From NCBI RefSeq assembly GCF_022827545.1, contig NZ_CP094669.1, forward strand, positions 8,501-72,500: a stretch of DNA of 64,000 bases. The letters run 5' to 3'. The translations under genes were made by a program, and so were the position numbers. Under the pieces are notes generated by a model, which was given only the letters and a program-made list of their open reading frames with translations, was not told the DNA's origin and did no database searches. Origin of the DNA: Hymenobacter tibetensis. Its GTDB lineage: Bacteria > Bacteroidota > Bacteroidia > Cytophagales > Hymenobacteraceae. Positions 44,380 through 52,977 of the stretch are shown here, in pieces; the stretch's first letter is position 1; the number at the start of each line of letters is the position of its first letter.

Positions 44380-44631
44380 TAACGCTGAAAATTACTTTGC
44401 ATCATTATGCAGCTATTTGTATATTTCCGAAGCATAGCAGCTTCTGGCTCAACTGCTTTGCGCGTATATTCCTCTTGTTATGGCCCTGCAAAGCCAAGAA
44501 AGCACTAAACAGGAGAAAAGAGATTAGATACTGATAAATTAAATATTTGCACTTAAACAATAAATAAAATTGCTCTTTGTAGTTTCTGTTGACTCCCCCC
44601 ACAACTACTACACCGGCTCAACCCACCTATT

Positions 44632-45216
44632 ATGAAACACTTCTACAAAGTATTGCCCCTACTCGCCATGTTGGGGCTGGCTTCTGGTGCCGAGGCCCAA
44701 CGTCAGCGCACCAACGAATACGAAAGCGGTATGCTGGAGAAAGGGCAGAAAGTTGGGGTATGGGACTACTACAGCCACACCCGCGACGGCCGGCAGGTGC
44801 TCGTGCAGCGCTACGACCACACCGCCAACAAGCTGGTTTTCTATCGGCCTATCGAAGAGAAGCCCTATGACGCCGAGGTGAAACCCGGCGAGTGGGCCCG
44901 TACCAGTGTGGAGCAGCCTCCGCTCTTCATTGGGGGAGAAGCCGCGCTGGCCTCTTACATAGCCAAGCTAACCTATCCGCAGGAAGCGCAGAACCGCAAT
45001 ATCCAGGGCCGGGTCCTGATTGAATTTGCTATCGACACCTTGGGGCGCGCCTACAAGCACAAAGTGCTGAATGGCATTGGGGGCGGCTGCGACGAGGAAG
45101 CTTTGCGCCTGTGCCAGAGTATTCCGCCTCAGTGGGTGCCCGCTCGGGTGTCGGGGCGCGCCATTCCAGTGATATACCAGTTGCCTTTCACGTTTCGGCT
45201 GCAAAAGCCGCAGTAG
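44632..45216 (+). CDS. TonB-family C-terminal domain protein (secreted)
   Basis: 194 residues. A signal peptide (MKHFYKVLPLLAMLGLASGAEAQ) precedes an about 50-residue MORN-like start (YESGMLEKGQKVGVWDYYSHTRDG, as in toxin/antitoxin-MORN families) and a TonB C-terminal domain from about 105 to 190 (EAALASYIAKLTYPQEAQNRNIQGRVLIEFAIDTLGRAYKHKVLNGIGGGCDEEALRLCQSIPPQWVPARVSG). It is exported, so it is not a classical inner-membrane TonB with a TM helix; these forms are common in Bacteroidota. Confidence 0.85.
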   Translation: MKHFYKVLPLLAMLGLASGAEAQRQRTNEYESGMLEKGQKVGVWDYYSHTRDGRQVLVQRYDHTANKLVFYRPIEEKPYDAEVKPGEWARTSVEQPPLFIGGEAALASYIAKLTYPQEAQNRNIQGRVLIEFAIDTLGRAYKHKVLNGIGGGCDEEALRLCQSIPPQWVPARVSGRAIPVIYQLPFTFRLQKPQ

Positions 45217-45288
45217 AAAGCGAGGGGCCTAGCGGGGTTTCAAGAGGTACGCTAACCTCTACCTGCCCAGGTTGCGTACATTGGGACC

Positions 45289-45825
45289 ATGAAATCGTTC
45301 TTAATGCTTCGCCCACTGGCTGCCGCTCTGGTAGCCCTCTCCCTCACCGCCTGCGACTCTACCCCGCGTGAACGACAAGAAGTGGTTCGTCAGGAAGCGC
45401 GCAGGCTGGATACAGTGGCCGACCGGGCTGCTGCCAAACTGCGCGTAGCTGGCCGCCGCGCTGCTCGTTTTGACTCGGCCTCGCGCGCTCGTACGCGTCA
45501 GCCGCTCAATGAGGCGGCGGCCAGCACATTCGGTGGCCAGCTGCTGGGCCGGTACTCCGCCATCGAGCAACTGACGCCCACTACTATCGAGCCCGCGTTT
45601 GTGCAGTTTATGCAACAGGTGCGGGCCCGGCACCGCGACTGGACCCAGCGCGACTGGGACTACGCCACCGCCATTAGCCGCCAACTCAACGCCCAGTTCC
45701 GTGCTATCCGCCTGGATATCAAAGGCCGCGACGAGTTGCACATCCGAGCGTTGCAAACCGAGTTTACGGCTCTCGAAACCCGCCGCGACGTGAAAGACCT
45801 TGGCGACGCTATAAAAGAGAAGTAA
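45289..45825 (+). CDS. Helical lipoprotein of unknown function
   Basis: 178 residues. A lipoprotein signal ends in the lipobox LTAC (Cys22, followed by DS). The mature part is rich in Arg/Glu/Ala helices (RQEVVRQEARRLDTVADRAAAKLRVAGRRAA) and probably forms a coiled or four-helix structure. It follows the TonB-like gene by 72 nt. Family unknown. The Asp after the Cys could suggest inner-membrane retention in enterobacteria, but the rule does not hold for Bacteroidota. Confidence 0.7.
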   Translation: MKSFLMLRPLAAALVALSLTACDSTPRERQEVVRQEARRLDTVADRAAAKLRVAGRRAARFDSASRARTRQPLNEAAASTFGGQLLGRYSAIEQLTPTTIEPAFVQFMQQVRARHRDWTQRDWDYATAISRQLNAQFRAIRLDIKGRDELHIRALQTEFTALETRRDVKDLGDAIKEK

Positions 45826-45849
45826 CAGAGCTGCCTTGTCAGCAGCATT

Positions 45850-45872
45850 AAGCCCCGCCTTGCGCGGGGCTT
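45850..45872 (+). terminator. Intrinsic terminator after the helical lipoprotein
   Basis: AAGCCCCGC (45850-45858) with GCGGGGCTT (45864-45872), 9 bp and a 5-nt loop, then TTGCGTTT. It ends the transcript before the amidase gene. Confidence 0.85.
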
Positions 45873-45906
45873 TTGCGTTTAGAGAGCTAAGACCCTCTTG
45901 AAAGAT

Positions 45907-47439
45907 ATGTTGAAGCGCGTTTTATATGTTGTGTGGGTGCTATTGGCTGGTAGCGCCGGGCATTTGCTGGGCTTGCCAGCAAATGCCCAATCTCCAGTTC
46001 CTCTCATTTCCTCGTTTGAAACTGTGCCAGCGGCCAACCAATGGCTAAGTCCCGGCGACCAGCTGCACGTGCGCCTTATAGGGCAGCCAGGAGCTCAAGT
46101 CACCTTTCTGAACGGACAACGCTTGGTGGAGCTACCGCCAGTGCAAGGCAAATCCGGCATCTACCAGGGCACCTACGTGGTACAACCCGGCGACACCCTC
46201 CACGACCGGCCTCTTGAAGTGCAGCTTCTTACACCAGACAGCGTGCTGGAAGTGGCCTATAGCAAGAACAGCGTACGGTTTATGGACCCCGCGATGCCCC
46301 AATTGGCTGTAACACGGAGTGCGCTATCCTACCTGAACTACGGCCTGGGCGAAGACCGATTGGGCGGTGCCAAAATGGGCTACCTCGACTCGTTGGTTGT
46401 GCTGCACCTCACGGGCCGGGTTGGCAACCAGTACCGGGTGCAGCTAGCGGCTAGCCAACAGGCCTGGGTGCCGGAAGAAGTGGTGCGGTTGCTGCCACCC
46501 GGGGGCTTCGTGCCGGCTTCGCTCACCGGTTCCTGGAGCGTACAAGGCGACTCGCTCTACGATTATGTGCGCATACCACTTACTGCCAAGCTGCCCTACC
46601 GCGCGCAACTACTGCAAAACCCCACGCGGTTGGTGGTAGATGTGTTTGGCGCCACCTCCAATACCAACTGGATAACGCAACGGGCAGGGGTGCAAGAACT
46701 GGGCGCCGTGTACTACGAGCAGCCACAACCGGATGTGTTCCGGGTGGTGCTGCCCTTGCGTCATCGCCAGAGCTGGGGCTACCACATCCGGTATCAGGCC
46801 AACACGCTGGTAGTGCAAGTGACGCGGCCTCCCGCTAAGCTCCGCCTGCGGGGCTTGGTGGTTGCCGTTGATGCAGGTCATGGCGGTACCAACGTAGGCG
46901 CGGCCGGTGCCAGTGGTGCCCGCGAAAAAGACCTGACGCTAGCCATTGCGCAGAAGCTACGGCGAGAGTTGGAGCAAGCGGGCGCCCGGGTAGTGATGAC
47001 GCGCGAAGCAGACGTTTCAATGGAAATCAGTGAGCGGGTGCTGTTGTTGCGGCGGCAGCGGCCCGCGTTGCTGGTCAGTGTTCACGTTAACTCAGCGAGC
47101 AACACCGCGGTGCAGGGTACCAGTGCGTTCTACCGGTACGTGGCGTTCCGGCCGCTAGCGGCGGCGCTCTATCAGCAGATGCAGGCAACCGGGCTGGCTG
47201 GTTGGGGACTGGTTGGGAATTTCAACTTCGGCCTCAACGGCCCCACCGAGTACCCCAATGCGCTGGTTGAAACGGCTTTTGTTTCCAACCCTGCTGATGA
47301 GCAGCAACTTATCAGCCCGGCCTCTCAGCAGCAAATGGCCGAGGCCATTACCCGCGGGGTGAAGGATTTTCTGAAGGAAACCAGGGCAGATGGATTGCGG
47401 GGCTGGCTAGGAAAAAAGCCGGCGCTGGAAGCTAAGTAG
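45907..47439 (+). CDS. N-acetylmuramoyl-L-alanine amidase (amidase_3)
   Basis: 510 residues from the ATG at 45907 (a TTG at 45898 adds 3). A signal peptide ending in NAQ is followed by an about 280-residue beta-rich N-terminal region with two SH3-like strands and an AMIN-like part (PQPDVFRVVLPL). The catalytic domain, about 318-500, has the zinc and catalytic residues: VDAGHGG, the Glu in REKDLTLA, SVHVNS, and the ALVETAFVSN with its Glu. It cleaves peptide from glycan in the cell wall, in the periplasm. Long N-terminus may target the septum. Confidence 0.92.
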   Translation: MLKRVLYVVWVLLAGSAGHLLGLPANAQSPVPLISSFETVPAANQWLSPGDQLHVRLIGQPGAQVTFLNGQRLVELPPVQGKSGIYQGTYVVQPGDTLHDRPLEVQLLTPDSVLEVAYSKNSVRFMDPAMPQLAVTRSALSYLNYGLGEDRLGGAKMGYLDSLVVLHLTGRVGNQYRVQLAASQQAWVPEEVVRLLPPGGFVPASLTGSWSVQGDSLYDYVRIPLTAKLPYRAQLLQNPTRLVVDVFGATSNTNWITQRAGVQELGAVYYEQPQPDVFRVVLPLRHRQSWGYHIRYQANTLVVQVTRPPAKLRLRGLVVAVDAGHGGTNVGAAGASGAREKDLTLAIAQKLRRELEQAGARVVMTREADVSMEISERVLLLRRQRPALLVSVHVNSASNTAVQGTSAFYRYVAFRPLAAALYQQMQATGLAGWGLVGNFNFGLNGPTEYPNALVETAFVSNPADEQQLISPASQQQMAEAITRGVKDFLKETRADGLRGWLGKKPALEAK

Positions 47440-47649
47440 AAGAGCCAGAACCTGACAGAAGCGTTGCAGTCGGAAGCTAAACAGTGACAGGTGTAGTTAG
47501 CTATATAATTTTAGCAAAAAATAGTTACACGTTTAAAAGCATTCAGCGTAGAAAGCCGATATCTTCCTCATTCTCAGACAAACTTACCCCTGTAGGCTTG
47601 TTGTGAGGAAGCCGTTCCACTCTTTTCCCACCAAAAACCACCGATTCGC

Positions 47650-49047
47650 ATGGCAGAATCATCATTACTGGACCGGAGCCGCACTGTGGCTGGTCCGGGG
47701 TACAACCGTTGGCTGGTACCACCGGCAGCGCTTGCCATCCATTTGGCCATTGGCCAAGCTTACGCCTTCAGCGTGTTCAAAAAACCGCTTGGTGCACTGC
47801 TCAGCGGCAACCCCGATGCCCCCGGTCCCGACGATTGGACACCCGGCCAACTCGGCATTATCTTCTCGATTGCTATTGTGTTGCTGGGGTTGTCGGCCGC
47901 GGTGTTTGGCAAGTGGCTGGAACGGGTAGGGCCGCGCAAAGCCATGATGGCTTCGGCACTGTGTTTCGGCGGCGGTTTCTTTATTGCGGCGTTGGGCGTG
48001 CATCTGCACAGCATTTGGCTGATGTACTTTGGCTATGGGTTTGTGGGCGGCATTGGGCTGGGTATCGGCTATATCTCGCCCGTTAGCACCCTGATTAAGT
48101 GGTTTCCCGACCGGCGCGGGGTAGCAACGGGCATGGCCATCATGGGGTTTGGGGGCGGCGCCATGATTGGCTCGCCGCTGGCTGTAGCCCTCATGGACCG
48201 GTTCAAAGACGTTGCTCCGCTGGGGGTAGCACCTACGTTCATTGCCATGGGCGTGATATACCTGCTCTTCATGCAGTTTGGCGTCTGGACTATTCGGGTG
48301 CCCGCCGACGATTGGAAGCCGGCAGGCTATGTGCCCTCCACCGAGCATAATGCCCTCATCACCACGGGCAACGTAACGGCCGACAACGCCATCAAAACGC
48401 CGCAGTTCTGGCTGCTGTGGGTGGTACTTTGCATGAATGTGACGGCCGGTATTGGCGTACTGGAAACGGCTTCCCCGCTTATTCAGGAAACCTTCTCGGA
48501 TACGGCCATGGGTGCTGGCAAGGGCGTGACGGCGGCCGCCGCAGCCGGCTTTGTGGGGCTGCTCAGCTTGTTCAACCTGTTGGGCCGCTTCTTCTGGTCG
48601 TCGGCTTCCGACAAGATGGGCCGCAAAACCACCTATGCTATTTACTTCGGGTTGGGCATCTTGCTCTACGCCCTGGTTCCTACACTCGGCGCTAGTGCCT
48701 CGCTTACGCTGTTTGTGGTGGTGTCGTGCGTGATTCTGAGTATGTATGGCGGTGGCTTTGCTACCATCCCAGCCTACTTGTCTGATTTGTTTGGCAAGAT
48801 GCAGGTGGGCGCTATTCACGGCCGCTTGCTCACGGCTTGGAGCACGGCAGGTGTGCTAGGCCCCGTGATTGTAAACTACTTGCACACCAACGCCAAAGCA
48901 AAAGGTTTGGTAGGCGCTGCCGCGTATCAATCGGTGTTCTACACCATGGCTGGGGTGCTCGTAATTGGGTTGATTGCCAACTTCTTGGTGCGGCCTGTGG
49001 CAGAAAAGTATTTCGAAAAGGAAACGGCCAAAAAAGTGGCGGCGTAG
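47650..49047 (+). CDS. OFA-family MFS transporter (oxalate/formate antiporter-like)
   Basis: 465 residues, twelve membrane segments. OFA-like features are the N-terminal NRWLVPPAALAIHLAIGQAYAFSVFKKPL, with the Tyr-rich first helix, then GYISPVSTLIKWFPDRRGVATGMAIMGFGGGA, in the fourth to fifth helices, and GRFFWSSASDKMGRKTTY in the second half. OFA members exchange oxalate, formate or related monocarboxylates; which of these it carries is not determined. It directly precedes a small one-helix protein gene, and the molybdo-FDH cluster starts 0.8 kb later, so a link to formate is inferred. Confidence 0.88.
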   Translation: MAESSLLDRSRTVAGPGYNRWLVPPAALAIHLAIGQAYAFSVFKKPLGALLSGNPDAPGPDDWTPGQLGIIFSIAIVLLGLSAAVFGKWLERVGPRKAMMASALCFGGGFFIAALGVHLHSIWLMYFGYGFVGGIGLGIGYISPVSTLIKWFPDRRGVATGMAIMGFGGGAMIGSPLAVALMDRFKDVAPLGVAPTFIAMGVIYLLFMQFGVWTIRVPADDWKPAGYVPSTEHNALITTGNVTADNAIKTPQFWLLWVVLCMNVTAGIGVLETASPLIQETFSDTAMGAGKGVTAAAAAGFVGLLSLFNLLGRFFWSSASDKMGRKTTYAIYFGLGILLYALVPTLGASASLTLFVVVSCVILSMYGGGFATIPAYLSDLFGKMQVGAIHGRLLTAWSTAGVLGPVIVNYLHTNAKAKGLVGAAAYQSVFYTMAGVLVIGLIANFLVRPVAEKYFEKETAKKVAA

Positions 49048-49092
49048 GTACGCACCCAGCCATTCACCTCTCAACTGAAACGCATTTACATC

Positions 49093-49233
49093 ATGGAACA
49101 TACTTCTTCTAACGGTCCGGATGCTACGCCTAGCTCCGGCGTTGCACTGGCAGTAGCCTGGCTATTCGTGGGTATTCCCCTCGCCTGGGGCGTTACCCAA
49201 ACGTTTATCAAGGCACTGTCGCTGTTCAAGTAA
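49093..49233 (+). CDS. Small one-helix partner of the OFA transporter (46 aa)
   Basis: 46 residues: a Ser/Gly-rich start (MEHTSSNGPDATPSSG) then one membrane helix (VALAVAWLFVGIPLAWGVTQTFIKAL) and SLFK. Its start is 45 nt after the transporter stop, and a strong terminator follows at 49279. I recall that small one-helix proteins of this type sit next to OFA transporters and are called MFS transporter small subunits, but I cannot check this. The gene is too short for many gene finders. Confidence 0.7.
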   Translation: MEHTSSNGPDATPSSGVALAVAWLFVGIPLAWGVTQTFIKALSLFK

Positions 49234-49278
49234 GCTTCGCTACGGCTGGGCTTTCATAATAAAAACTGTTGCTCTGTG

Positions 49279-49306
49279 AAAGAAGCACCCATTTGGGTGC
49301 TTCTTT
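49279..49306 (+). terminator. Intrinsic terminator after the transporter pair
   Basis: A perfect 12-bp stem AAAGAAGCACCC/GGGTGCTTCTTT (49279-49290 with 49295-49306), 4-nt loop ATTT, then TGTTTGG. Confidence 0.92.
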
Positions 49307-49331
49307 TGTTTGGTTGAAAACCAGTTGCCTT

Positions 49332-49754
49332 ATGTCCGACGAGCCCGCCGACGAATCCATCATCCTGCTAGCGTCCTTCGCCAACGCTATATCGGCGCAT
49401 CTAGCTAAAAACCAGCTGGAAGCGGCCGAAATCCCCTGCTTTATCAGCAACGAGAACCGGCCCTACGGTCCCATTTCCGGTGGGGTGCGCCTGCACGTGC
49501 GTCGGCGCGACTTGGCTGCCGCTCAGGACCTTCTGCATGCCAACCAGGTGCCTATGCAAGCCCTGCCCTTCATTGATGAAGTGGACGCTGCGGCGCAAAC
49601 CGTCCGGTGCCCCCGCTGTCACCACACTGATGTGGTCTGCCGCCAAGAACCCGAGCCTAACGATAGTCTGCTCACCAAGCTTCGCCTTTGGATAATGGCC
49701 CCAGAAAAGCCCCAATGCCACTGCTTCCAGTGCGGGCTGGACTTCGAGGGGTGA
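49332..49754 (+). CDS. DUF2007 protein with C-terminal zinc ribbon
   Basis: 140 residues from the ATG at 49332. The N-terminal 70 residues are DUF2007-like (IILLASFANAISAHLAKNQLEAAEIPCFISNEN, ...GGVRLHVRRRDLAAAQDLL). The C-terminal 45 residues hold two CxxC pairs (RCPRCHH, then CHCFQCG) that make a zinc ribbon. DUF2007 proteins are suspected to bind GlnB-like partners; no function is shown. The gene lies between the transporter pair and moeA (minus strand) and may have its own promoter near the terminator. Confidence 0.8.
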   Translation: MSDEPADESIILLASFANAISAHLAKNQLEAAEIPCFISNENRPYGPISGGVRLHVRRRDLAAAQDLLHANQVPMQALPFIDEVDAAAQTVRCPRCHHTDVVCRQEPEPNDSLLTKLRLWIMAPEKPQCHCFQCGLDFEG

Positions 49755-49864
49755 GAATACTTATATAGGTGGTTGCTAGGCTGCTCTGCGGAACGTGACG
49801 GCTCGAACTATTGCGCATCGAACTCACTGTCCGTTGCACCAGATTGGAAGTCAGTCGGGTGCAC

Positions 49865-51094
49865 CTAGTCTCTAAACCGCCACGCGGGTAGCACGGTACC
49901 AGCCGAGAACAGTTCCTGCTCGGGGGGAAGCTCTAGGAACGCATTGCTGGCTAGTAGGCTGGCCAAGTCGCCGGAGCCGCCGGCGCGCTCGGGATGAGCC
50001 AATAGCTGACCATTGGCGGCGTGTTCCAGCCGCACCAAGAGGAAATGCGTGAGCTTGGGGCGGAAGCTGACGTCGGTGGCCAAGATAGCCGGCACGGGGC
50101 CGGTGCTGGGTAAGGCGGTGGCGGGTTGCTGTATGGCGAGCAGCCAGGGCCGAGCGTAACGGTAGAAGTTGACGAACGTGGACACCGGATTGCCCGGCAG
50201 CGCAAACACTACGGCTCCCTCTGGGCGCTTACCAAACCAGAACGGCTTGCCAGGCCGCTGCTGTACCTCATGAAACACCTGCTCTACGCCTAGCTCGCGC
50301 AGCACCTCCGGCAAGAAATCGGCTTTGCCCTTCGATACCCCTCCGCTCAGAATTACAGCATCGAACTGCTCTAGTAGTGCGGGAAGGTTCTGCTGCAACA
50401 CCGCCACATCGTCGTCGAAATGAAAGGTCTGGGTGATGGCGCCTACCTGCTCGGCAGCGGCTTGCAGCATCAGGGCATTGGAGCGCCGAATCTGGTGGGG
50501 GAGAGGACGCGTGGCAATAGGTACCAGCTCGTCGCCGGTACTCACCACGGCCACCCGGGGAAAGCGCGTTACGGCAACGGTAGCCGCCCCAACCGTGGCG
50601 GCCACGGCCAGTTCGGCTGCTCCCAAGTAGGTGCCCGCAGGTAACAGCAAGTCTCCCTGGCGGCGGTCGGCGGCTTGGGCATGCACGTTGTGCCCGGTAT
50701 GGATGGGCGGCACTACCACGGTAGCATAGCGGTGGCCAGTAACTTCGTCGGTGCGAAAGAGTAGGTCTTCGTAGCGAATCACCGTGTCGGTGCCCTCGGG
50801 CAGCATCGCGCCGGTCATGATTTCAGTGGCGGCCAGCGGGTCGAGTTGAGGCGTAGGCGGCTGGCCCGCAAACTGCGTGCGCTCGATTTGAAACTCGGTT
50901 TGTCCGGTTGCAATGGCTGCAAAGCAAACGGCAATACCGTCCATGGCCACACGGTTGAAGGGGGGGAAGTCCCGGTCGGCGCGTAGGTCTTCGCGCAGAA
51001 TGCGGCCCGCAGCTAACGGAAGCGCCAAAAACTCGGGGGGCAACAGGCGAACGGTGGCCGCAACGCGGCGGGTGGCTTCTTCTACGGAGAGCAT
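49865..51094 (-). CDS. moeA: Molybdopterin molybdotransferase MoeA
   Basis: 409 residues from the ATG at 51094; the open frame continues upstream to 51904 but overlaps moaC and is not used. MoeA motifs: SVEEATRRVAA and RDFPPFNRVAMDGIAV in the N-terminal domain, MTGAMLPEGTDTVIRYED, VVSTGDELVP and ILSGGVSKGKADFLPEVL with GxLPGNPVST in the C-domains. It inserts molybdate into adenylylated molybdopterin. It is divergent from moaC with about 220 nt between them. Confidence 0.95.
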   Translation of the reverse strand: MLSVEEATRRVAATVRLLPPEFLALPLAAGRILREDLRADRDFPPFNRVAMDGIAVCFAAIATGQTEFQIERTQFAGQPPTPQLDPLAATEIMTGAMLPEGTDTVIRYEDLLFRTDEVTGHRYATVVVPPIHTGHNVHAQAADRRQGDLLLPAGTYLGAAELAVAATVGAATVAVTRFPRVAVVSTGDELVPIATRPLPHQIRRSNALMLQAAAEQVGAITQTFHFDDDVAVLQQNLPALLEQFDAVILSGGVSKGKADFLPEVLRELGVEQVFHEVQQRPGKPFWFGKRPEGAVVFALPGNPVSTFVNFYRYARPWLLAIQQPATALPSTGPVPAILATDVSFRPKLTHFLLVRLEHAANGQLLAHPERAGGSGDLASLLASNAFLELPPEQELFSAGTVLPAWRFRD

Positions 51095-51313
51095 AGGCAC
51101 GAATATAGTGGAAGCTTTCAAGGCTTTGGGCGGAACGGTGGAGCAACTAACGGGGTGCTTGGCTGGTTGACTGCTAGTATTGCGGGGGCTGCTGCACTTT
51201 CCTGCACCCCAGAAATACAACTTCCATTTGCTGGGCGCGTACCGGCGTACGAGCAATGTCGCCCAAACGACGTCCGTTTTCAACTTCCCTGGCCTGTGCG
51301 CCATCTTTTTTCC

Positions 51314-51802
51314 ATGTCTGACTCCTCTAAGCTCACCCACCTCAACGCCGCTGGTCAGCCCGCTATGGTAGACGTGGGTGCCAAAACGGCCACCCGTCGG
51401 GTGGCCCGCGCCCGTAGCCGCGTGGTGCTCGGTGCCGAAATTCTGGCCTTGGTACAAGACGGCGACCTGCCTACTCGCAAGGGGCCGGTGTTTCAAACGG
51501 CTATTCTGGCGGGCATTATGGGGGCCAAACGAACGTCGGAGCTGATTCCGCTTTGCCACCCGCTGGGCCTCGACGACTGCCAGGTGCGCATTGAGGTGCA
51601 AGCTCCCGACGCCGTACTGATTGAGTGCACAGCCAGCGTAACCGGCAAAACCGGCGTGGAAATGGAGGCTCTCACTGGTGCTTCGGTGGCGGCCCTCACC
51701 ATTTATGACATGTGCAAGGCCCTTTCGCACAACATCGTTATTCAGGAAACCCGGCTGCTCAGCAAAACCGGCGGCAAACAAGACTTCCATCATGCCGACT
51801 AA
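51314..51802 (+). CDS. moaC: Cyclic pyranopterin monophosphate synthase accessory protein MoaC
   Basis: 162 residues from the ATG at 51314. Diagnostic elements: MVDVGAKTATRRVARA, GIMGAKRTSELIPLCHPL, KTGVEMEALTGASVAALTIYDMCKA, with the catalytic Lys/Asp in the KTGVEMEA to MCKA section. Together with MoaA it turns GTP into cyclic pyranopterin monophosphate, the first step of Moco synthesis. The next gene overlaps by 11 nt, which suggests coupled translation. Confidence 0.96.
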   Translation: MSDSSKLTHLNAAGQPAMVDVGAKTATRRVARARSRVVLGAEILALVQDGDLPTRKGPVFQTAILAGIMGAKRTSELIPLCHPLGLDDCQVRIEVQAPDAVLIECTASVTGKTGVEMEALTGASVAALTIYDMCKALSHNIVIQETRLLSKTGGKQDFHHAD

Positions 51803-52970
51803 CTCCACGCCGCACCGCAAACACGCGCAACTCGTCCGGCCCAGCATCGGCGAATTCAGCCGCCACGAGCTAGCTATTCTGGGGGCTCCCTGTGGCCGCA
51901 TCAAAGAGCTGGTAGCCCGTCTGCTGCCTCACCTCGAACCCACGCTGCGCGTAGCGTACGTGGATGCCGACCATGCTGCCGGCGACGACGCAGCCCAAGG
52001 TGGAACTGGCGGAGTTGATGCTATTCTGCAAGCCGGAGCCAGCGCTGAGCTAACCGACAAAATCACCTTCCGCCGCCTCGATCTGCGCCGGGGCCTCGAC
52101 ACATTTGCGCAGCAGGAATGGATGCACCAGCAAAGCCTGGTGCTGGTGAACGGCAACCACTTTCGCGCCCGCCAACAGCTTATCATCCTCGACCCAGCAA
52201 AGCCCCTCCAGAAAAAGCTTGACCGCCTAACGGATGTACGTCTGATTCTGCTGCCCGAAGGAGTAACTGAACTGCCCGACTATTTGCAGGAGCATTTGCA
52301 GAGTGCCGACATTCCCTGCTTAGGCTTGTCTGATACCGAGGCCATTGCGGCGGCAGTGCTTCAACACTGGCAGCAGCAGCAGCCTCGTTTGCGCGGGTTG
52401 GTGCTGGCGGGTGGGCAAAGCCAACGCATGGGCCAAGACAAAAGCCGCCTTACCTACCATGGCCAGCAGGAGCAGCGGGCATACGCTGCCGAACTGCTAG
52501 CCCCGTTCTGCGAAGACGTGCTGGTGTCCTGCCGCCCCGACCAAGTAACTGAACTGCAAGCCGCCGGCCTGGCACCGTTACCCGATACGTTTCTGGGACT
52601 AGGCCCCATGAGTGGCCTGCTGTCGGCGTTTCAACAGGACCCTGACGCCGCCTGGCTGGTAGTAGCCTGCGACTTGCCTTTCCTGACGGACGCTACCCTA
52701 GGACATTTGGTAGCGCATCGCCACGCAGGTCGTATGGCCACTGCCTACCGCAGTCCAGAAAACGAATGGCCCGAGCCGCTCATCACCATCTGGGAACCCC
52801 GTAGCTACGGCACACTGCTGCGTTTCTTGAGCTTAGGCTATTCTTGCCCCCGTAAAGCCCTCATCAACTCGGATATTGAACTGTTGCCGCCGCCGGCCCC
52901 AACAGAGCTGCGCAACATCAACACGCCAGAGCAGCAGGCCGAAGCACTGAAAGAAATAGAGGGGCGCTAG
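51792..52970 (+). CDS. MobA-like nucleotidyltransferase with MobB-like N-terminal domain
   Basis: 392 residues from the ATG at 51792. The C-terminal half (residues 200-390) is a MobA-type GTP:molybdopterin guanylyltransferase: RGLVLAGGQSQRMGQDKSRL, SCRPDQVTEL, LGPMSGLLSAF, and VVACDLPFL. The N-terminal half (residues 15-190) looks like MobB or a related GTP-binding domain, but its loop reads GAPCGRIKE in place of a canonical P-loop (GxxGxGKT), so it is probably inactive as a GTPase. It should attach GMP to molybdopterin for a dinucleotide cofactor enzyme; the FDH-like enzyme at 60.3 kb is a candidate client. Confidence 0.88.
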   Translation: MPTNSTPHRKHAQLVRPSIGEFSRHELAILGAPCGRIKELVARLLPHLEPTLRVAYVDADHAAGDDAAQGGTGGVDAILQAGASAELTDKITFRRLDLRRGLDTFAQQEWMHQQSLVLVNGNHFRARQQLIILDPAKPLQKKLDRLTDVRLILLPEGVTELPDYLQEHLQSADIPCLGLSDTEAIAAAVLQHWQQQQPRLRGLVLAGGQSQRMGQDKSRLTYHGQQEQRAYAAELLAPFCEDVLVSCRPDQVTELQAAGLAPLPDTFLGLGPMSGLLSAFQQDPDAAWLVVACDLPFLTDATLGHLVAHRHAGRMATAYRSPENEWPEPLITIWEPRSYGTLLRFLSLGYSCPRKALINSDIELLPPPAPTELRNINTPEQQAEALKEIEGR

Positions 52971-52977
52971 CACACGG

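Noticed and set aside
47665..48819. Long open frame (384 codons) on the minus strand
   Set aside because: It lies wholly opposite the OFA transporter gene, has no family motifs and no start signals; it is a codon-bias shadow of the transporter.
51095..51904. Upstream extension of the moeA frame
   Set aside because: It overlaps moaC and starts inside the MobA fusion gene; the ATG at 51094 gives a normal MoeA N-terminus.
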